NCBI GenBank assembly: GCA_002364975.1
Contig: DEYT01000104.1
Location: 1 to 28,171, forward strand
Direction of reading: 5' to 3'
DNA from: Opitutia bacterium UBA3151
GTDB lineage: Bacteria > Verrucomicrobiota > Verrucomicrobiia > Opitutales > Seribacteraceae
DNA: 28,171 bases
The first letter of the stretch is position 1. Every line of letters begins with the position of its first letter. This document shows positions 1 through 8,429 of this stretch, piece after piece. The notes beneath the pieces were generated by a model. That model worked only from the letters and a program-made list of their open reading frames with translations. It was not told the origin of the DNA and did not search any database. A program made the position numbers and the translations under genes.

Positions 1-2
1 TT

Positions 3-434
3 CTCTTTTTATTATTTTCTGCCAACTTCATTTATGCAGATGGCCATGAAGATTGTGCCATCATGTTAGGCGATGCCATTGATCCAGAGGAATACTCCGA
101 AATCTTAGGTGTAAAGGTCTACTTTTGCTGCGGTGCTTGTGTAAAAGCCTTTGATGGTTCGGCTGCTTATTACATCAAAGCCGTTCCTGAATTGGCAAAG
201 AAATTTACCGATGCCCAAATGAAAGAACTAGGGGTTGAAAAGGTTAAGCTATTAGATCAACGATTCTGCCCAATCTATCCGGAGCGTATCGTCAATCCCA
301 ACTCTAAATCGGTAGAATACAAAGGAAAGAAGATTTACTTTTGGTCCTCCAGTGCTGAACGCCGCTGGAAAAGGGATCCTGATCGTTACTTCAAGGAAGC
401 TTTTGAAAAGGGCAACTTACCTCAGTACAAGTAA
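3..434 (+). CDS. Exported protein with two YHS-like metal-site modules (5' end outside window)
   Basis: The reading frame is open from the left edge. The first codons visible (from base 3) encode a hydrophobic stretch ending in Ile-Tyr-Ala followed by Asp-Gly-His, which looks like the end of a signal peptide, so the real start lies upstream and the ATG at 63 is internal. The mature part holds a Cys-x-Ile-Met-x-Gly motif followed by Val-Tyr-Phe-Cys-Cys-Gly-Ala-Cys. A second, degenerate copy follows (Phe-Cys-Pro-Ile-Tyr-Pro, then Tyr-Lys-Gly-Lys-Lys-Ile-Tyr-Phe-Trp) in which the downstream cysteines are replaced by serines. This pattern fits YHS/TRASH-like domains, which are linked to metal binding. 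A periplasmic metal-site or structural role is inferred, with no specific substrate. A clear terminator follows the stop codon. Confidence 0.7.
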   Translation, partial: LFLLFSANFIYADGHEDCAIMLGDAIDPEEYSEILGVKVYFCCGACVKAFDGSAAYYIKAVPELAKKFTDAQMKELGVEKVKLLDQRFCPIYPERIVNPNSKSVEYKGKKIYFWSSSAERRWKRDPDRYFKEAFEKGNLPQYK

Positions 435-461
435 GTTCACTCCATAACTTTAAACAAAAAG

Positions 462-486
462 ACCACCCAATCGGGTGGTTTTTTTT
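462..486 (+). terminator. Rho-independent terminator
   Basis: A 7-bp perfect stem (ACCACCC / GGGTGGT) with a 4-base AATC loop is followed by a run of eight T on the plus strand. It lies about 28 bases after the stop codon of the YHS-like gene and ends that transcript. The convergent thiN gene ends about 20 bases further on, so the hairpin could also slow transcription arriving from the right, although an A-rich stretch rather than a long T run would follow it in that direction. Confidence 0.9.
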
Positions 487-507
487 GGATCATGTCTAAT
501 ACTGTAG

Positions 508-1149
508 CTAAAGCCTCTTGGACAAAATTACGAATAGGTTTCCACTTTCACAACTGATTTCCACCTCATCCGAAGTACAAAGGTTGCTTTGACTGAACTT
601 GGAATCAGGGCTTAAAGATTCATTGGTCAGCTCCCATTTCAACCCTCTCGAACAAACACCATTACAAGGAACCAGAGGCAAAATGCTCAAGGTTGTCCCC
701 TTCCGACCACCTAGAAGCAAGGATGAGGACGGATTAACCCGAGAAATCCACTCGTTATCATCATCAAAAACGACTGACCATGTTGGATTCATTCGTAGGG
801 AAACCAATAAATTAGATAAAAAGTGATCGGAACGTTTCCCAACTCCTCCCAAAATTATAAGTTCTGTGGTCTCGGTATGGGTCCCCACCCACTTAATTGC
901 CTTTTCAAAGTCGGTGGTATCCGGATCCAAGATGTGGCTAATCTTTAGTTCAGGAAAATTTTCGCGAATTTGATCCAATGCCTCGCAGGAGTCTAAGTCT
1001 CCAATGAGGGCATCAGGAAGCAATTCTGAGTTGCGTAATACATTCCAACCTCCATCCACTGCAACAATGGTATCAGACTCTTCAAACCTCCAACGCAAAA
1101 GTCCGTCCGTTGGAGCTTTACCATTTAAAACTAGTAATGTTTTCCCCAC
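508..1149 (-). CDS. thiN: Thiamine pyrophosphokinase
   Basis: Transfers pyrophosphate from ATP to thiamine, giving thiamine diphosphate in the cytoplasm. The 213-residue length suits the family. Visible family motifs are Val-Ala-Val-Asp-Gly-Gly near residue 30, Ile-Gly-Asp-Leu-Asp-Ser near residue 50, Asp-Pro-Asp-Thr-Thr-Asp-Phe-Glu-Lys-Ala near residue 75 (catalytic/Mg site), and Gly-Gly-x-Gly-Lys-Arg-Ser-Asp-His near residue 105 (substrate pocket). It is the last gene of a minus-strand group after riboflavin synthase and a uracil-DNA glycosylase, 9 bases behind the latter, so co-transcription is likely. No TPP riboswitch is visible upstream. Confidence 0.93.
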   Translation of the reverse strand: MGKTLLVLNGKAPTDGLLRWRFEESDTIVAVDGGWNVLRNSELLPDALIGDLDSCEALDQIRENFPELKISHILDPDTTDFEKAIKWVGTHTETTELIILGGVGKRSDHFLSNLLVSLRMNPTWSVVFDDDNEWISRVNPSSSLLLGGRKGTTLSILPLVPCNGVCSRGLKWELTNESLSPDSKFSQSNLCTSDEVEISCESGNLFVILSKRL

Positions 1150-1158
1150 CGCACGAAA

Positions 1159-2076
1159 TTAGGAATTGAAAAAGGCCCTTTGCTTTTCGGAAATCTTCAT
1201 TTCAAGCTTTTCCATCACCAGTAACATATCATCCCAAACTTTACGCTTACTACTTTTACTCGGATTATGAAGAAGGTAAGATGGATGATAGGTAACCATC
1301 ATCGGTATATCCATCACCTGATTCCATTTGCCCCGAAAATCAGAAAGTCTTCGCTTTGGATCATGTCCAAGTAACCCATCCGTGGCAGTCTTACCCAATG
1401 CAACCAACACCTTTGGTTTAACAATTTTGATCTGCGCCTTCAGGTAAGGCAGGCAAAAGGACATTTCTTTTTTGGTGGGTGGCCGGTTCCCGAATGCTTG
1501 GTCATGCCGAGGTCGCCAATTTAAAATATTCCCGATATAAACCGCGTCTCTGGAAATCCCCATCGCCTCTATAATCCGATTGAGTAATTCCCCTGCTGGT
1601 CCGACAAAAGGTTCCCCTGCTTTTTCCTCATCAGCACCCGGAGCTTCTCCGCAAAAAAAGATATCTGCATCTAAATCCCCAACTCCAAAAACCACTTTTC
1701 CCTGGGGATTAAGTTCACGATTACAAACTTCACAGCCCATTACTTTTTCCTTCAAACTACTCCATTGGTACGCTTTATCCCCGTCCGGTAATTTTATCTC
1801 AGGAAGGGAAGGGAAATCCGAAGATAAGGTCTTTTTTTCAAAAGCGATGACTTCGGGTACCTTTTCGGTCACTGGAGCAAAACCAGGCTTTTTTACCTCC
1901 TTTTGAATAGGCTTTGGAGCTACCTCATTCATACCAACCTGCTCCGGTACCACATTTCCAAAAAGCTTAGCCAAGGCGAAAAGACTTTCTTCTTCTACAA
2001 AAACTTCACGCTTTCCCGCCGCCCTTTGTCTCTTCAATTCGGCCAAGATCGCAAGCGTAGCTTCCGCAACATTCAT
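1159..2076 (-). CDS. Uracil-DNA glycosylase, family 4-like, with N-terminal extension
   Basis: Removes uracil from DNA in base excision repair. The catalytic domain covers about residues 105-295 and shows Gly-Glu-Ala-Pro-Gly-Ala-Asp-Glu-Glu (motif 1), Gly-Glu-Pro-Phe-Val-Gly-Pro-Ala-Gly, and His-Pro-Ser-Tyr-Leu-Leu near the C terminus. The family normally carries a 4Fe-4S cluster. Here the Cys-Glu-Val-Cys pair and the late Cys-Leu-Pro-Tyr cysteine are present, but the usual third cysteine in Lys-Cys-Arg-Pro-Pro is a tryptophan (Asn-Trp-Arg-Pro). About 100 N-terminal residues are not catalytic and look flexible, rich in Lys, Pro and Glu. The start ATG overlaps the ribE stop as TGATG, which supports translational coupling. 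Confidence 0.9.
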   Translation of the reverse strand: MNVAEATLAILAELKRQRAAGKREVFVEEESLFALAKLFGNVVPEQVGMNEVAPKPIQKEVKKPGFAPVTEKVPEVIAFEKKTLSSDFPSLPEIKLPDGDKAYQWSSLKEKVMGCEVCNRELNPQGKVVFGVGDLDADIFFCGEAPGADEEKAGEPFVGPAGELLNRIIEAMGISRDAVYIGNILNWRPRHDQAFGNRPPTKKEMSFCLPYLKAQIKIVKPKVLVALGKTATDGLLGHDPKRRLSDFRGKWNQVMDIPMMVTYHPSYLLHNPSKSSKRKVWDDMLLVMEKLEMKISEKQRAFFNS

Positions 2077-2684
2077 CAGGTTAAATTTTCCATGGTGGGT
2101 GTTACTAATTTCTCCACATATTTGGCCAACATATCGAACTCCAAATTTAAGAATTCTCCGGCTTTTAAAGAAGCTAGGTTAGTTTTGGCCAAAGTATGGG
2201 GAATCAACCAAACCGCAAAGGATTGATTCAGGACATCACAAACCGTCAAAGAACAACCATTGACTGCAATCGAGCCTTTATCTACTAAGTAACGACTTTT
2301 GTTCTCTGGGATTTCAACCTGCAAATAAAGATTTTTGCCCTGTTCTTCAAAAATCTGAATTTTTCCGCAGGCATCGACATGTCCGGAGACAAAATGTCCA
2401 CCTAATCTCCCATTTGCTGGCAAAGCCCGTTCTAGATTCACCATACTTCCCTTTGAAAGTCCGTCTAAATTAGTCTTTTGTAAGGTTTCCTCCAACAGTT
2501 CAAAGATTGCCACTTCAGATGCCTGCTCGCATAGAGTAAGGCAACAACCGTTCACCGAAATACTAGCACCCTGCTCCAAGCCATCCGCACTTGAAAATGG
2601 ATTGGCAATCTGTAACTCCCATGCGTTCTTCTTTTCTTGGAGCGAAATAATTTGCCCGACTTCTTCTACAATGCCTGTGAACAT
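2076..2684 (-). CDS. ribE: Riboflavin synthase alpha chain
   Basis: Dismutates two 6,7-dimethyl-8-ribityllumazine molecules into riboflavin and a pyrimidinedione in the cytoplasm. The 202-residue protein begins with the hallmark Met-Phe-Thr-Gly-Ile-Val-Glu and has two tandem lumazine-binding halves. Each half has an Asn-Gly-Cys-x-Leu-Thr motif (near residues 45 and 143). Gly-His-Phe-Val-Ser-Gly-His-Val-Asp lies at the junction (near residue 96). It is the first gene of the group ribE - udg - thiN, with its stop overlapping the next start. No FMN riboswitch is visible, and only about 88 bases separate it from the divergent ankyrin gene. Confidence 0.96.
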   Translation of the reverse strand: MFTGIVEEVGQIISLQEKKNAWELQIANPFSSADGLEQGASISVNGCCLTLCEQASEVAIFELLEETLQKTNLDGLSKGSMVNLERALPANGRLGGHFVSGHVDACGKIQIFEEQGKNLYLQVEIPENKSRYLVDKGSIAVNGCSLTVCDVLNQSFAVWLIPHTLAKTNLASLKAGEFLNLEFDMLAKYVEKLVTPTMENLT

Positions 2685-2772
2685 AATGCTTTAGTCTCGC
2701 TTAGAGAAAGAATTTACAGTTGGAAAGATAATTTGTATCATTGGTAATGCAAGGTAGCTTGTTTAATATATT

Positions 2773-5250
2773 ATGACAATTTTCTTCTCTCGCACGATTT
2801 TGATCCTTTTTTCTCTTTCCGGAGTGATTCTTTCTGCATTTGCTAAAATGCCGCCTGCTTCCACCCTGATCAATCGGATTCCATCCGACTCTTTTCTGGT
2901 CGTATCCATGAATGCAGACCGCATCCTGCAAAAGTCGAACCTTCTTCAAAGTCGAATTTGGCAACCGGTTTTGGATCATTGGCGCTTGACCAACCCCCAA
3001 GCTCAAGTAACGCTTGATGATCTCAATCGCAGTGGGTTAAATTTAAAGTCTCCGTTTCGCTTTTTCGTTCGACTTCAAGGAAATCCCTTCCCCACCCCGG
3101 TTTGGGGATTGGTTGCTTCTGTCGAAAATGGAAAAAATGTAGACGCTCGACTGTCTGAAGTGGCGGAAAGTTTTGCACTCCAAGAAAAAGGAGGAAAAAC
3201 CCTTCGCTTGGGTAACGAAAAGATTCCTTTCGAAATTGGGAGGCGGGGAAAGTGGGCTTATGCAATTGGGATGATTCCCAACCCAAGAAACCCTCCGACA
3301 ATAAACTATGAGCTCCAAATTGATCAACTCGTACAAGAGTTTTTCCGTCGACCCAAGAATACAACATTCCCGGAATCGCTTAAAAAATATTTTGCAACCG
3401 GTGCTGATGCTTCGCTGTATCTCGACGGGACTGGGATTTCTCGCTTAGTGGAAGATTTTTTTGTACCCGATAACTTCAGGAGTTTTCTCCCAATGTTTGA
3501 TTACTTCACCCATCGTCCCTTGGGAATACACTTCAATTCCTATCCAGGGAAATTAGATTTTTCACTGTTTGATTACTCCAGTTCTTTAGATGCGGACGAA
3601 ACTCTTGATAAGTCCAACTCTTCAAGCCAAAGAGTAAATTTCCTAGCCAAAGTGCCCGGTGATGTAGCGGTCATTGGAAAAGTAAGCTTCCCTCATGGCT
3701 CTTTTCAAAAGTCTGCCCTTCAAGTTTTAGATTCGATCTTAAATTTTATAAGCGGTGGAACTTTTGACTCCTCTAAATCACTACCCGGATTTGATGCTTC
3801 CATCCCTGAATTACTCGATGGCCTAAGTGGAAATTTTGTCTTTGCGGGTGGAAACCTCCAAACCAAAAATCAATTACCCCAAGCCACGGAAAGTTCTGTG
3901 TTTGATCGCTACGCTAGCTCTTTTCTTCTAGGGGCAGAAATTCAGAATTCTCTTGCGGTAAAGCAACTCCTTGCCGGGATTCGATCCTCATCCGTTCTCA
4001 TAACCCTCATGAATACCAATGGAATTCAATTAATCGAGAAGGAAAAAGTTCTTTGGGTGACTACGGATCACTACAGGAAGGAACTTGAGTCGGGGAGAAC
4101 GATTTATGAGCTTCCGGACTTCCGAAAAAGAAAAGTTCAAGCATACCCTTTTTCCATGGAGTTCGACATCGCCACTTTTACCCAATCTGCACGAAATCAG
4201 AATGTATTGTCCTTCGGTGAAAGTCAGAAGCTTCAGGTTATGGATCAATTTTCAAATTTCCATCTCTTCACCAAGCCCAACTCTATCCATGGCGAACTCA
4301 ATTTGCGGAAAAAAAATATTCAAGGTCTTGAAATGATTTTCAATGTACTCGGGCAAGAAATCATTGATCGTAAGAATGATACCCTTTTCCAAGCGATCGC
4401 AATGAATGATTTTGAGGCCTTGGCCGATGCAGTTAGCAAAGGTGCCTTAATCAATGCAAATGATGGATTTGGTCATACCCCGATCCATTATTCTGCCTAT
4501 AAAGGAAATACTCGCTTTGTAGATTATCTTTTGCGCAATGGCGGAAATCCGAATGTTCGGGGTAGGCATCTTTCCTCCCCTTTACACTCTGCAGCCTGGG
4601 GAAGAAATATGGAGGTGTTTGAATTACTCTTGGAAGATGGTGCTGATGTCGATGCCCGCACCGATGAAGGGGAGACACCGGGTATGACCGCTGCTCTTCG
4701 AGGTGAAAAAGAAATGCTTGAAATTCTTTTCGCTCTCTCTGCAGATCCTCATGCCAAAGATATACATGGTTCTAACATGCTCGATCTGGCTGCGGCGGGT
4801 GGACACAAGGAAATTGTTCAGTTGTTGAGTGAAATGGGGGTGGATAAAAACCATCCACTCCACGTTGCTGCCGGGCTGGGAGATTTAAAACAGGTAAAGC
4901 TGTTGCTTCAAAATGGATACAAGGTGAACCAAAAAGACGCATTTGGGGCCACTCCCCTATTAATTTCGGTTGTGTCGGGTAAGACCGATGTTGTTGAATT
5001 CCTCTTATCTGCTGGTGCCGATCCCTTACTCCAAGCAAAAGATGGATACACCCTCATGCACGCAGCTGCATTTTCTGGAATGAAAGAAATGGTTAGGCTT
5101 GCCTTATCCTTTGGCCTAGAGATCAATCCACGATATGGGTCCTACGGCATTACACCCGTCGATGTTGCTGAAGATGAGAAAGAAGCCCTCCCCTACCTCC
5201 GCTCTTTAGGTGGCCGGGCATCCTGGGAACTTGCTCCGGTAATAAAATAA
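2773..5250 (+). CDS. Exported protein with C-terminal ankyrin repeats
   Basis: The 825-residue protein starts with a clear signal peptide (about residues 1-24, ending Ser-Ala-Phe-Ala). Residues from about 25 to 530 form a region I do not recognise with certainty. It opens with a statement typical of exported DUF3352/DUF4836-type proteins (Ile-Pro-Ser-Asp-Ser-Phe-Leu-Val-Val, then Asn-Ala-Asp) but that match is tentative. From about residue 536 to 815 there are eight or nine ankyrin repeats with Thr-Pro-Leu/Ile-His and Leu-Leu-x-x-Gly-Ala-Asp signatures; one repeat near residue 680 is shortened. Location is probably periplasmic or surface. The ankyrin part suggests protein binding. It converges on the DUF45 gene with a 2-base gap and no hairpin. 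Function unknown. Confidence 0.85.
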   Translation: MTIFFSRTILILFSLSGVILSAFAKMPPASTLINRIPSDSFLVVSMNADRILQKSNLLQSRIWQPVLDHWRLTNPQAQVTLDDLNRSGLNLKSPFRFFVRLQGNPFPTPVWGLVASVENGKNVDARLSEVAESFALQEKGGKTLRLGNEKIPFEIGRRGKWAYAIGMIPNPRNPPTINYELQIDQLVQEFFRRPKNTTFPESLKKYFATGADASLYLDGTGISRLVEDFFVPDNFRSFLPMFDYFTHRPLGIHFNSYPGKLDFSLFDYSSSLDADETLDKSNSSSQRVNFLAKVPGDVAVIGKVSFPHGSFQKSALQVLDSILNFISGGTFDSSKSLPGFDASIPELLDGLSGNFVFAGGNLQTKNQLPQATESSVFDRYASSFLLGAEIQNSLAVKQLLAGIRSSSVLITLMNTNGIQLIEKEKVLWVTTDHYRKELESGRTIYELPDFRKRKVQAYPFSMEFDIATFTQSARNQNVLSFGESQKLQVMDQFSNFHLFTKPNSIHGELNLRKKNIQGLEMIFNVLGQEIIDRKNDTLFQAIAMNDFEALADAVSKGALINANDGFGHTPIHYSAYKGNTRFVDYLLRNGGNPNVRGRHLSSPLHSAAWGRNMEVFELLLEDGADVDARTDEGETPGMTAALRGEKEMLEILFALSADPHAKDIHGSNMLDLAAAGGHKEIVQLLSEMGVDKNHPLHVAAGLGDLKQVKLLLQNGYKVNQKDAFGATPLLISVVSGKTDVVEFLLSAGADPLLQAKDGYTLMHAAAFSGMKEMVRLALSFGLEINPRYGSYGITPVDVAEDEKEALPYLRSLGGRASWELAPVIK

Positions 5251-5252
5251 AA

Positions 5253-6005
5253 TTATTCTAACCAGCGGGGCGTATGGCCCAAGGAAATAATCTCTTTTCC
5301 CGCTCTCATTAATTCCTTGTCCACTTTCTTTGCGTTGGGAACGATTTGTTCCAGACGGTTCCAGAATTCTTGGGAATGATTCATCTGCTCCAGATGAACA
5401 ATCTCATGATAAATAACATATTCTCCGAGTTCAAAAGGAAGTAATAAAATTCTCCAATTCAAAGAAATGGTTCCCCTGCCCGAACAGGACCCCCACCTCG
5501 AACGCTGGTTCCCAATTCGGATCTTTTTCGATTGAACCCCAACTTTGTTTTGGCAGGCGATTAGACGCTGCGGAAGTATTTCCTTTCCCAAATGAATGCA
5601 CTCCTTTAGCAAAAGGAATTCCAGATCGGATGAATCGAAAAAGGTAAACTTGATCTGATCTCGTTCGATTTCACGAACACTTCGCTTTTTTCCTGCGTCA
5701 AATTCCCAAGTTACCTCTCTGGGATCGGAATCTATCCAAACATTCTTCGATTCCATAAAATATTCTGCCAAGGTTTTCGGTTCTGGTACTTGCATCGACT
5801 TTTCCCGAATCCATCCCCCATTTTTCATCAGAAAATTCCTCCCATTTTTCAGGGATGCCCGTTTGGGAAGAGTAAGAATAACCCTTTGAGGCTCCGAAAC
5901 CTTTAAATGAATCCGTCTGGCAATAGCCGATCGACGAATACAGCATTCGACTTCAAATCTTCCATCTTCAAATTCCCATGAGATTCGCTCGAATATTTCC
6001 TTCAT
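5253..6005 (-). CDS. YgjP/DUF45-type zinc metallopeptidase-like protein
   Basis: The C-terminal half contains His-Glu-Ile-Val-His followed six residues later by Asn-His-Ser-Gln-Glu-Phe-Trp, the zinc-site pattern of DUF45 (YgjP, SprT-related) proteins. Upstream are Arg-Arg-Ile-His-Leu-Lys-Val and Arg-Trp-Gly-Ser-Cys-Ser, both typical of the family. The fold is metallopeptidase-like, but the cellular substrate is not known for most members; cytoplasmic location is likely because no signal peptide is seen. I chose the ATG at 6005 because it overlaps the mazG stop as TGATG, the same coupling seen for ribE and udg. The open frame extends three codons further to a TTG at 6014. Confidence 0.88.
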   Translation of the reverse strand: MKEIFERISWEFEDGRFEVECCIRRSAIARRIHLKVSEPQRVILTLPKRASLKNGRNFLMKNGGWIREKSMQVPEPKTLAEYFMESKNVWIDSDPREVTWEFDAGKKRSVREIERDQIKFTFFDSSDLEFLLLKECIHLGKEILPQRLIACQNKVGVQSKKIRIGNQRSRWGSCSGRGTISLNWRILLLPFELGEYVIYHEIVHLEQMNHSQEFWNRLEQIVPNAKKVDKELMRAGKEIISLGHTPRWLE

Positions 6006-6727
6006 CACAAGCAATCATTCTCCAATTGGTTGACCTGTTTTGAAGTGAATTTACGAAGTGCAGACTCAGGATCAATCCCTGCTTTTTTACAGGCTCCAAC
6101 CCATTCAAAAAATGTTCGGCCCGCAGTTTCTTCATCCAAATCCGATACAAAATCCGTGATTTTAGACTCACTCCAATCCCCTTGATCTAACAAATTCGCC
6201 TTCGCTGCCCGCTTGTAAACATCTACCGCGTAAAGCAAGGCTGGGAGTTGGGGTGGCAGGTTTTTAAAGATTTTTGATTCATTGGTAGGAATCCCACGTG
6301 ATCTTTTTTCCTCCGCCTTAATTTTTTCCCATCGATTCAAAACTTCATCCGCTGTTTTCATTCGTTCATCCTCTTCTCCAAAAACATGCGGATGTCTACG
6401 AATCAATTTTTGATTAATTCCCCGGGCAACATCTTCCAGATCGAACTTCGATTTTTCTTCGGCCAATAAGGCATGAAAAACAACTTGAAGTAAAAGATCC
6501 CCAAGTTCTTCTTCCATCAGCTCATAATCTTCCTTATCAATGGCCTCCAAAGTCTCGGAAACTTCCTCAATCAGACATCGAATCAATGAATCATGGGTCT
6601 GCTCCTGATCCCATGGACAGCCATCCGGAGCTCTTAGCATTTCCACTATTTCTCTTAGTCGTTGTATTTCACTCACACTCGAGTATTGTAAATGAATGAG
6701 ATCTCGTACGCAATCTAATCTCCTCAT
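6005..6727 (-). CDS. mazG: Nucleoside triphosphate pyrophosphohydrolase MazG
   Basis: Hydrolyses NTPs and dNTPs to monophosphates plus pyrophosphate, a house-cleaning role. The family opening Leu-Arg-Ala-Pro-Asp-Gly-Cys-Pro-Trp-Asp-x-Glu-Gln-Thr-His is at about residues 31-45. The Mg-binding acidic motifs Glu-Glu-Val-Ser-Glu and Glu-Glu-Leu-Gly-Asp follow at about 54 and 73, then Arg-Arg-His-Pro-His-Val-Phe-Gly near 112. The ATG at 6727 leaves only 23 bases to the divergent trpC start, which is tight for two promoters. A GTG at 6676 (residue 18) would give an N terminus closer to the usual family length, so the true start may be there. It is coupled to the downstream DUF45 gene. Confidence 0.93.
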   Translation of the reverse strand: MRRLDCVRDLIHLQYSSVSEIQRLREIVEMLRAPDGCPWDQEQTHDSLIRCLIEEVSETLEAIDKEDYELMEEELGDLLLQVVFHALLAEEKSKFDLEDVARGINQKLIRRHPHVFGEEDERMKTADEVLNRWEKIKAEEKRSRGIPTNESKIFKNLPPQLPALLYAVDVYKRAAKANLLDQGDWSESKITDFVSDLDEETAGRTFFEWVGACKKAGIDPESALRKFTSKQVNQLENDCL

Positions 6728-6750
6728 TTAGATCGTTATTACATAAACAA

Positions 6751-7545
6751 ATGGACAAATTAGAGGAAATCATGAACTGGAAGCGCCAAGAAGTTTCTCT
6801 TCGTGCAAGACCAGTAAGCGAACTTGAACTCGAAAAACTTGCCGAAAGGTTTGAGCGAGGAATCTCTTTTCGTCACGCCCTTGCCCACCCGGATGAATTA
6901 TCCATCATTGCTGAAATCAAAAGAAAATCTCCTTCCGCTGGCTCGATTTCAGAAGGCATTTCTGCATTGGAGCAGGCCAGAACTTATTACAATGCAAATG
7001 CAGATGCTTTATCGGTCTTGACGGATGAAAAATTTTTCGGTGGGAAATTGGAGGATCTTTGGGAGGTAAATGACTTCCTTCAAGAACATCAACGATTCGT
7101 ACCGACCTTACGGAAGGATTTCATGGTTCACCCCATTCAGATCCAGGAAGCATTAGAGGCAGGTGCCCGGGCAATCCTCTTGATTGTTCGGGTGTTGAAT
7201 GATGATGAATTAGAAACCTTACGAGCCTATGCGGATGCAGCTTGTATGGATTGCCTCTATGAAGTCCATGAAGAACATGAGCTGGAAAAAGCACTCAATC
7301 ATAATCCCCAAATTCTCGGAGTTAATAATCGGGATCTTACCCGATTCGTAACAGATTTAGAAACTACCGAACGTTTATTCCCCCTCATTCCCGAAGGAAT
7401 TGTTAAGGTTAGTGAAAGTGGTATTCTTGTGCCAGAAGATGCCTGGAGGGTACGAGAAGCAGGTGCCGACGCGGTCCTTTGTGGTGAGGCATTAATGAAA
7501 GCAGACAGTCCAGAGAATTTCATTTCGGAAATGAAAGATGCCTGA
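6751..7545 (+). CDS. trpC: Indole-3-glycerol phosphate synthase
   Basis: Closes the indole ring in tryptophan synthesis, converting carboxyphenylamino-deoxyribulose phosphate to indole-3-glycerol phosphate. The 264-residue TIM barrel shows Ile-Ala-Glu-Ile-Lys-Arg-Lys-Ser-Pro-Ser near residue 50 (catalytic Lys and phosphate contacts), Leu-Arg-Lys-Asp-Phe-Met near 117, Gly-Val-Asn-Asn-Arg-Asp-Leu near 190, Ser-Glu-Ser-Gly-Ile near 220 and Ala-Val-Leu-Cys-Gly-Glu near 243. No other trp genes are in the window, so the pathway is dispersed here. The upstream region is A-rich with no strong ribosome site. rsmA follows 37 bases downstream on the same strand. Confidence 0.96.
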   Translation: MDKLEEIMNWKRQEVSLRARPVSELELEKLAERFERGISFRHALAHPDELSIIAEIKRKSPSAGSISEGISALEQARTYYNANADALSVLTDEKFFGGKLEDLWEVNDFLQEHQRFVPTLRKDFMVHPIQIQEALEAGARAILLIVRVLNDDELETLRAYADAACMDCLYEVHEEHELEKALNHNPQILGVNNRDLTRFVTDLETTERLFPLIPEGIVKVSESGILVPEDAWRVREAGADAVLCGEALMKADSPENFISEMKDA

Positions 7546-7582
7546 AAAGGCTTAGCTAAACTCATTACCCAACTGAGCACTT

Positions 7583-8422
7583 ATGCCACTTTCTCCTTCC
7601 GAAACCCGAGAAGTTTTAACTGAAATCGGGCACCGTCCCAAGAAACAACTTGGACAAAATTTTCTGGTGGATGGAAACATTGTAAAAAAATCACTTCTGA
7701 TGTCGGAAGTTTCACAAACTCGGAAAATTGTTGAGATTGGACCGGGCTTAGGAACTTTAACCGAGGAGCTATTGAACCAAGACTATCAGGTTCATGCAGT
7801 AGAGATTGATCCCAAACTCGTGGCATATCTCCAATCCAGATTCTCCCCATGGATTGAGAAAAAAATGCTTCTTCTTACCGAAGCGAATGCGGTAAAGTTA
7901 CCGACCGGATCCTACTTAGTCCCGGAGGATGATTTTTCCGTTGTGGCCAATCTTCCTTATGCAATCTCTTCAGCCTGGCTCGAGGCTGTCTTGAGTAAAG
8001 AGCCAATACCAGAGAGTATGACCCTCATGCTTCAAAAAGAGGCGGCAGATCGAATGTGGGCAAAGCCAGGAACCAAAAACTACAATGCACTCAGTATTTT
8101 TTTACACGGTTCTTTCCAATTCATTTCAAGTCATCCGGTTTCTCGTAATTGCTTTCATCCAGTCCCTGCGGTTGACTCCATTCTCATTCATATGGAGCGA
8201 AAATCTCATCCTTTTTTATTCCCGAAAAATTCACGCCGATTAATACGTAAGATTTTCACCAAGCGAAGAAAACAAATGGGAGCGGTTATCAAGCAGGAAG
8301 TTACCCCACTTCGAGAAATACTTGATCGTTGGATGGAAGAATCCAATCTTCCAAAGTCTATTCGCCCAGAAGGAATCGTGCCTGATCAATGGCAAAAACT
8401 TGCAGGTTGGATACCAAATTAA
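7583..8422 (+). CDS. rsmA: 16S rRNA dimethyladenosine transferase (KsgA/RsmA)
   Basis: Dimethylates two adjacent adenines in the 3' terminal helix of 16S rRNA during small-subunit assembly. The 279-residue protein has Lys-Lys-Gln-Leu-Gly-Gln-Asn-Phe-Leu near residue 20, the SAM motif Val-Glu-Ile-Gly-Pro-Gly-Leu-Gly-Thr-Leu-Thr near 50, Val-Glu-Ile-Asp-Pro near 72, and the catalytic Asn-Leu-Pro-Tyr-Ala-Ile-Ser near 122. It is probably co-transcribed with trpC. It converges on secA with a 7-base gap, and no terminator hairpin is visible between them. Confidence 0.96.
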   Translation: MPLSPSETREVLTEIGHRPKKQLGQNFLVDGNIVKKSLLMSEVSQTRKIVEIGPGLGTLTEELLNQDYQVHAVEIDPKLVAYLQSRFSPWIEKKMLLLTEANAVKLPTGSYLVPEDDFSVVANLPYAISSAWLEAVLSKEPIPESMTLMLQKEAADRMWAKPGTKNYNALSIFLHGSFQFISSHPVSRNCFHPVPAVDSILIHMERKSHPFLFPKNSRRLIRKIFTKRRKQMGAVIKQEVTPLREILDRWMEESNLPKSIRPEGIVPDQWQKLAGWIPN

Positions 8423-8429
8423 AAATAAA

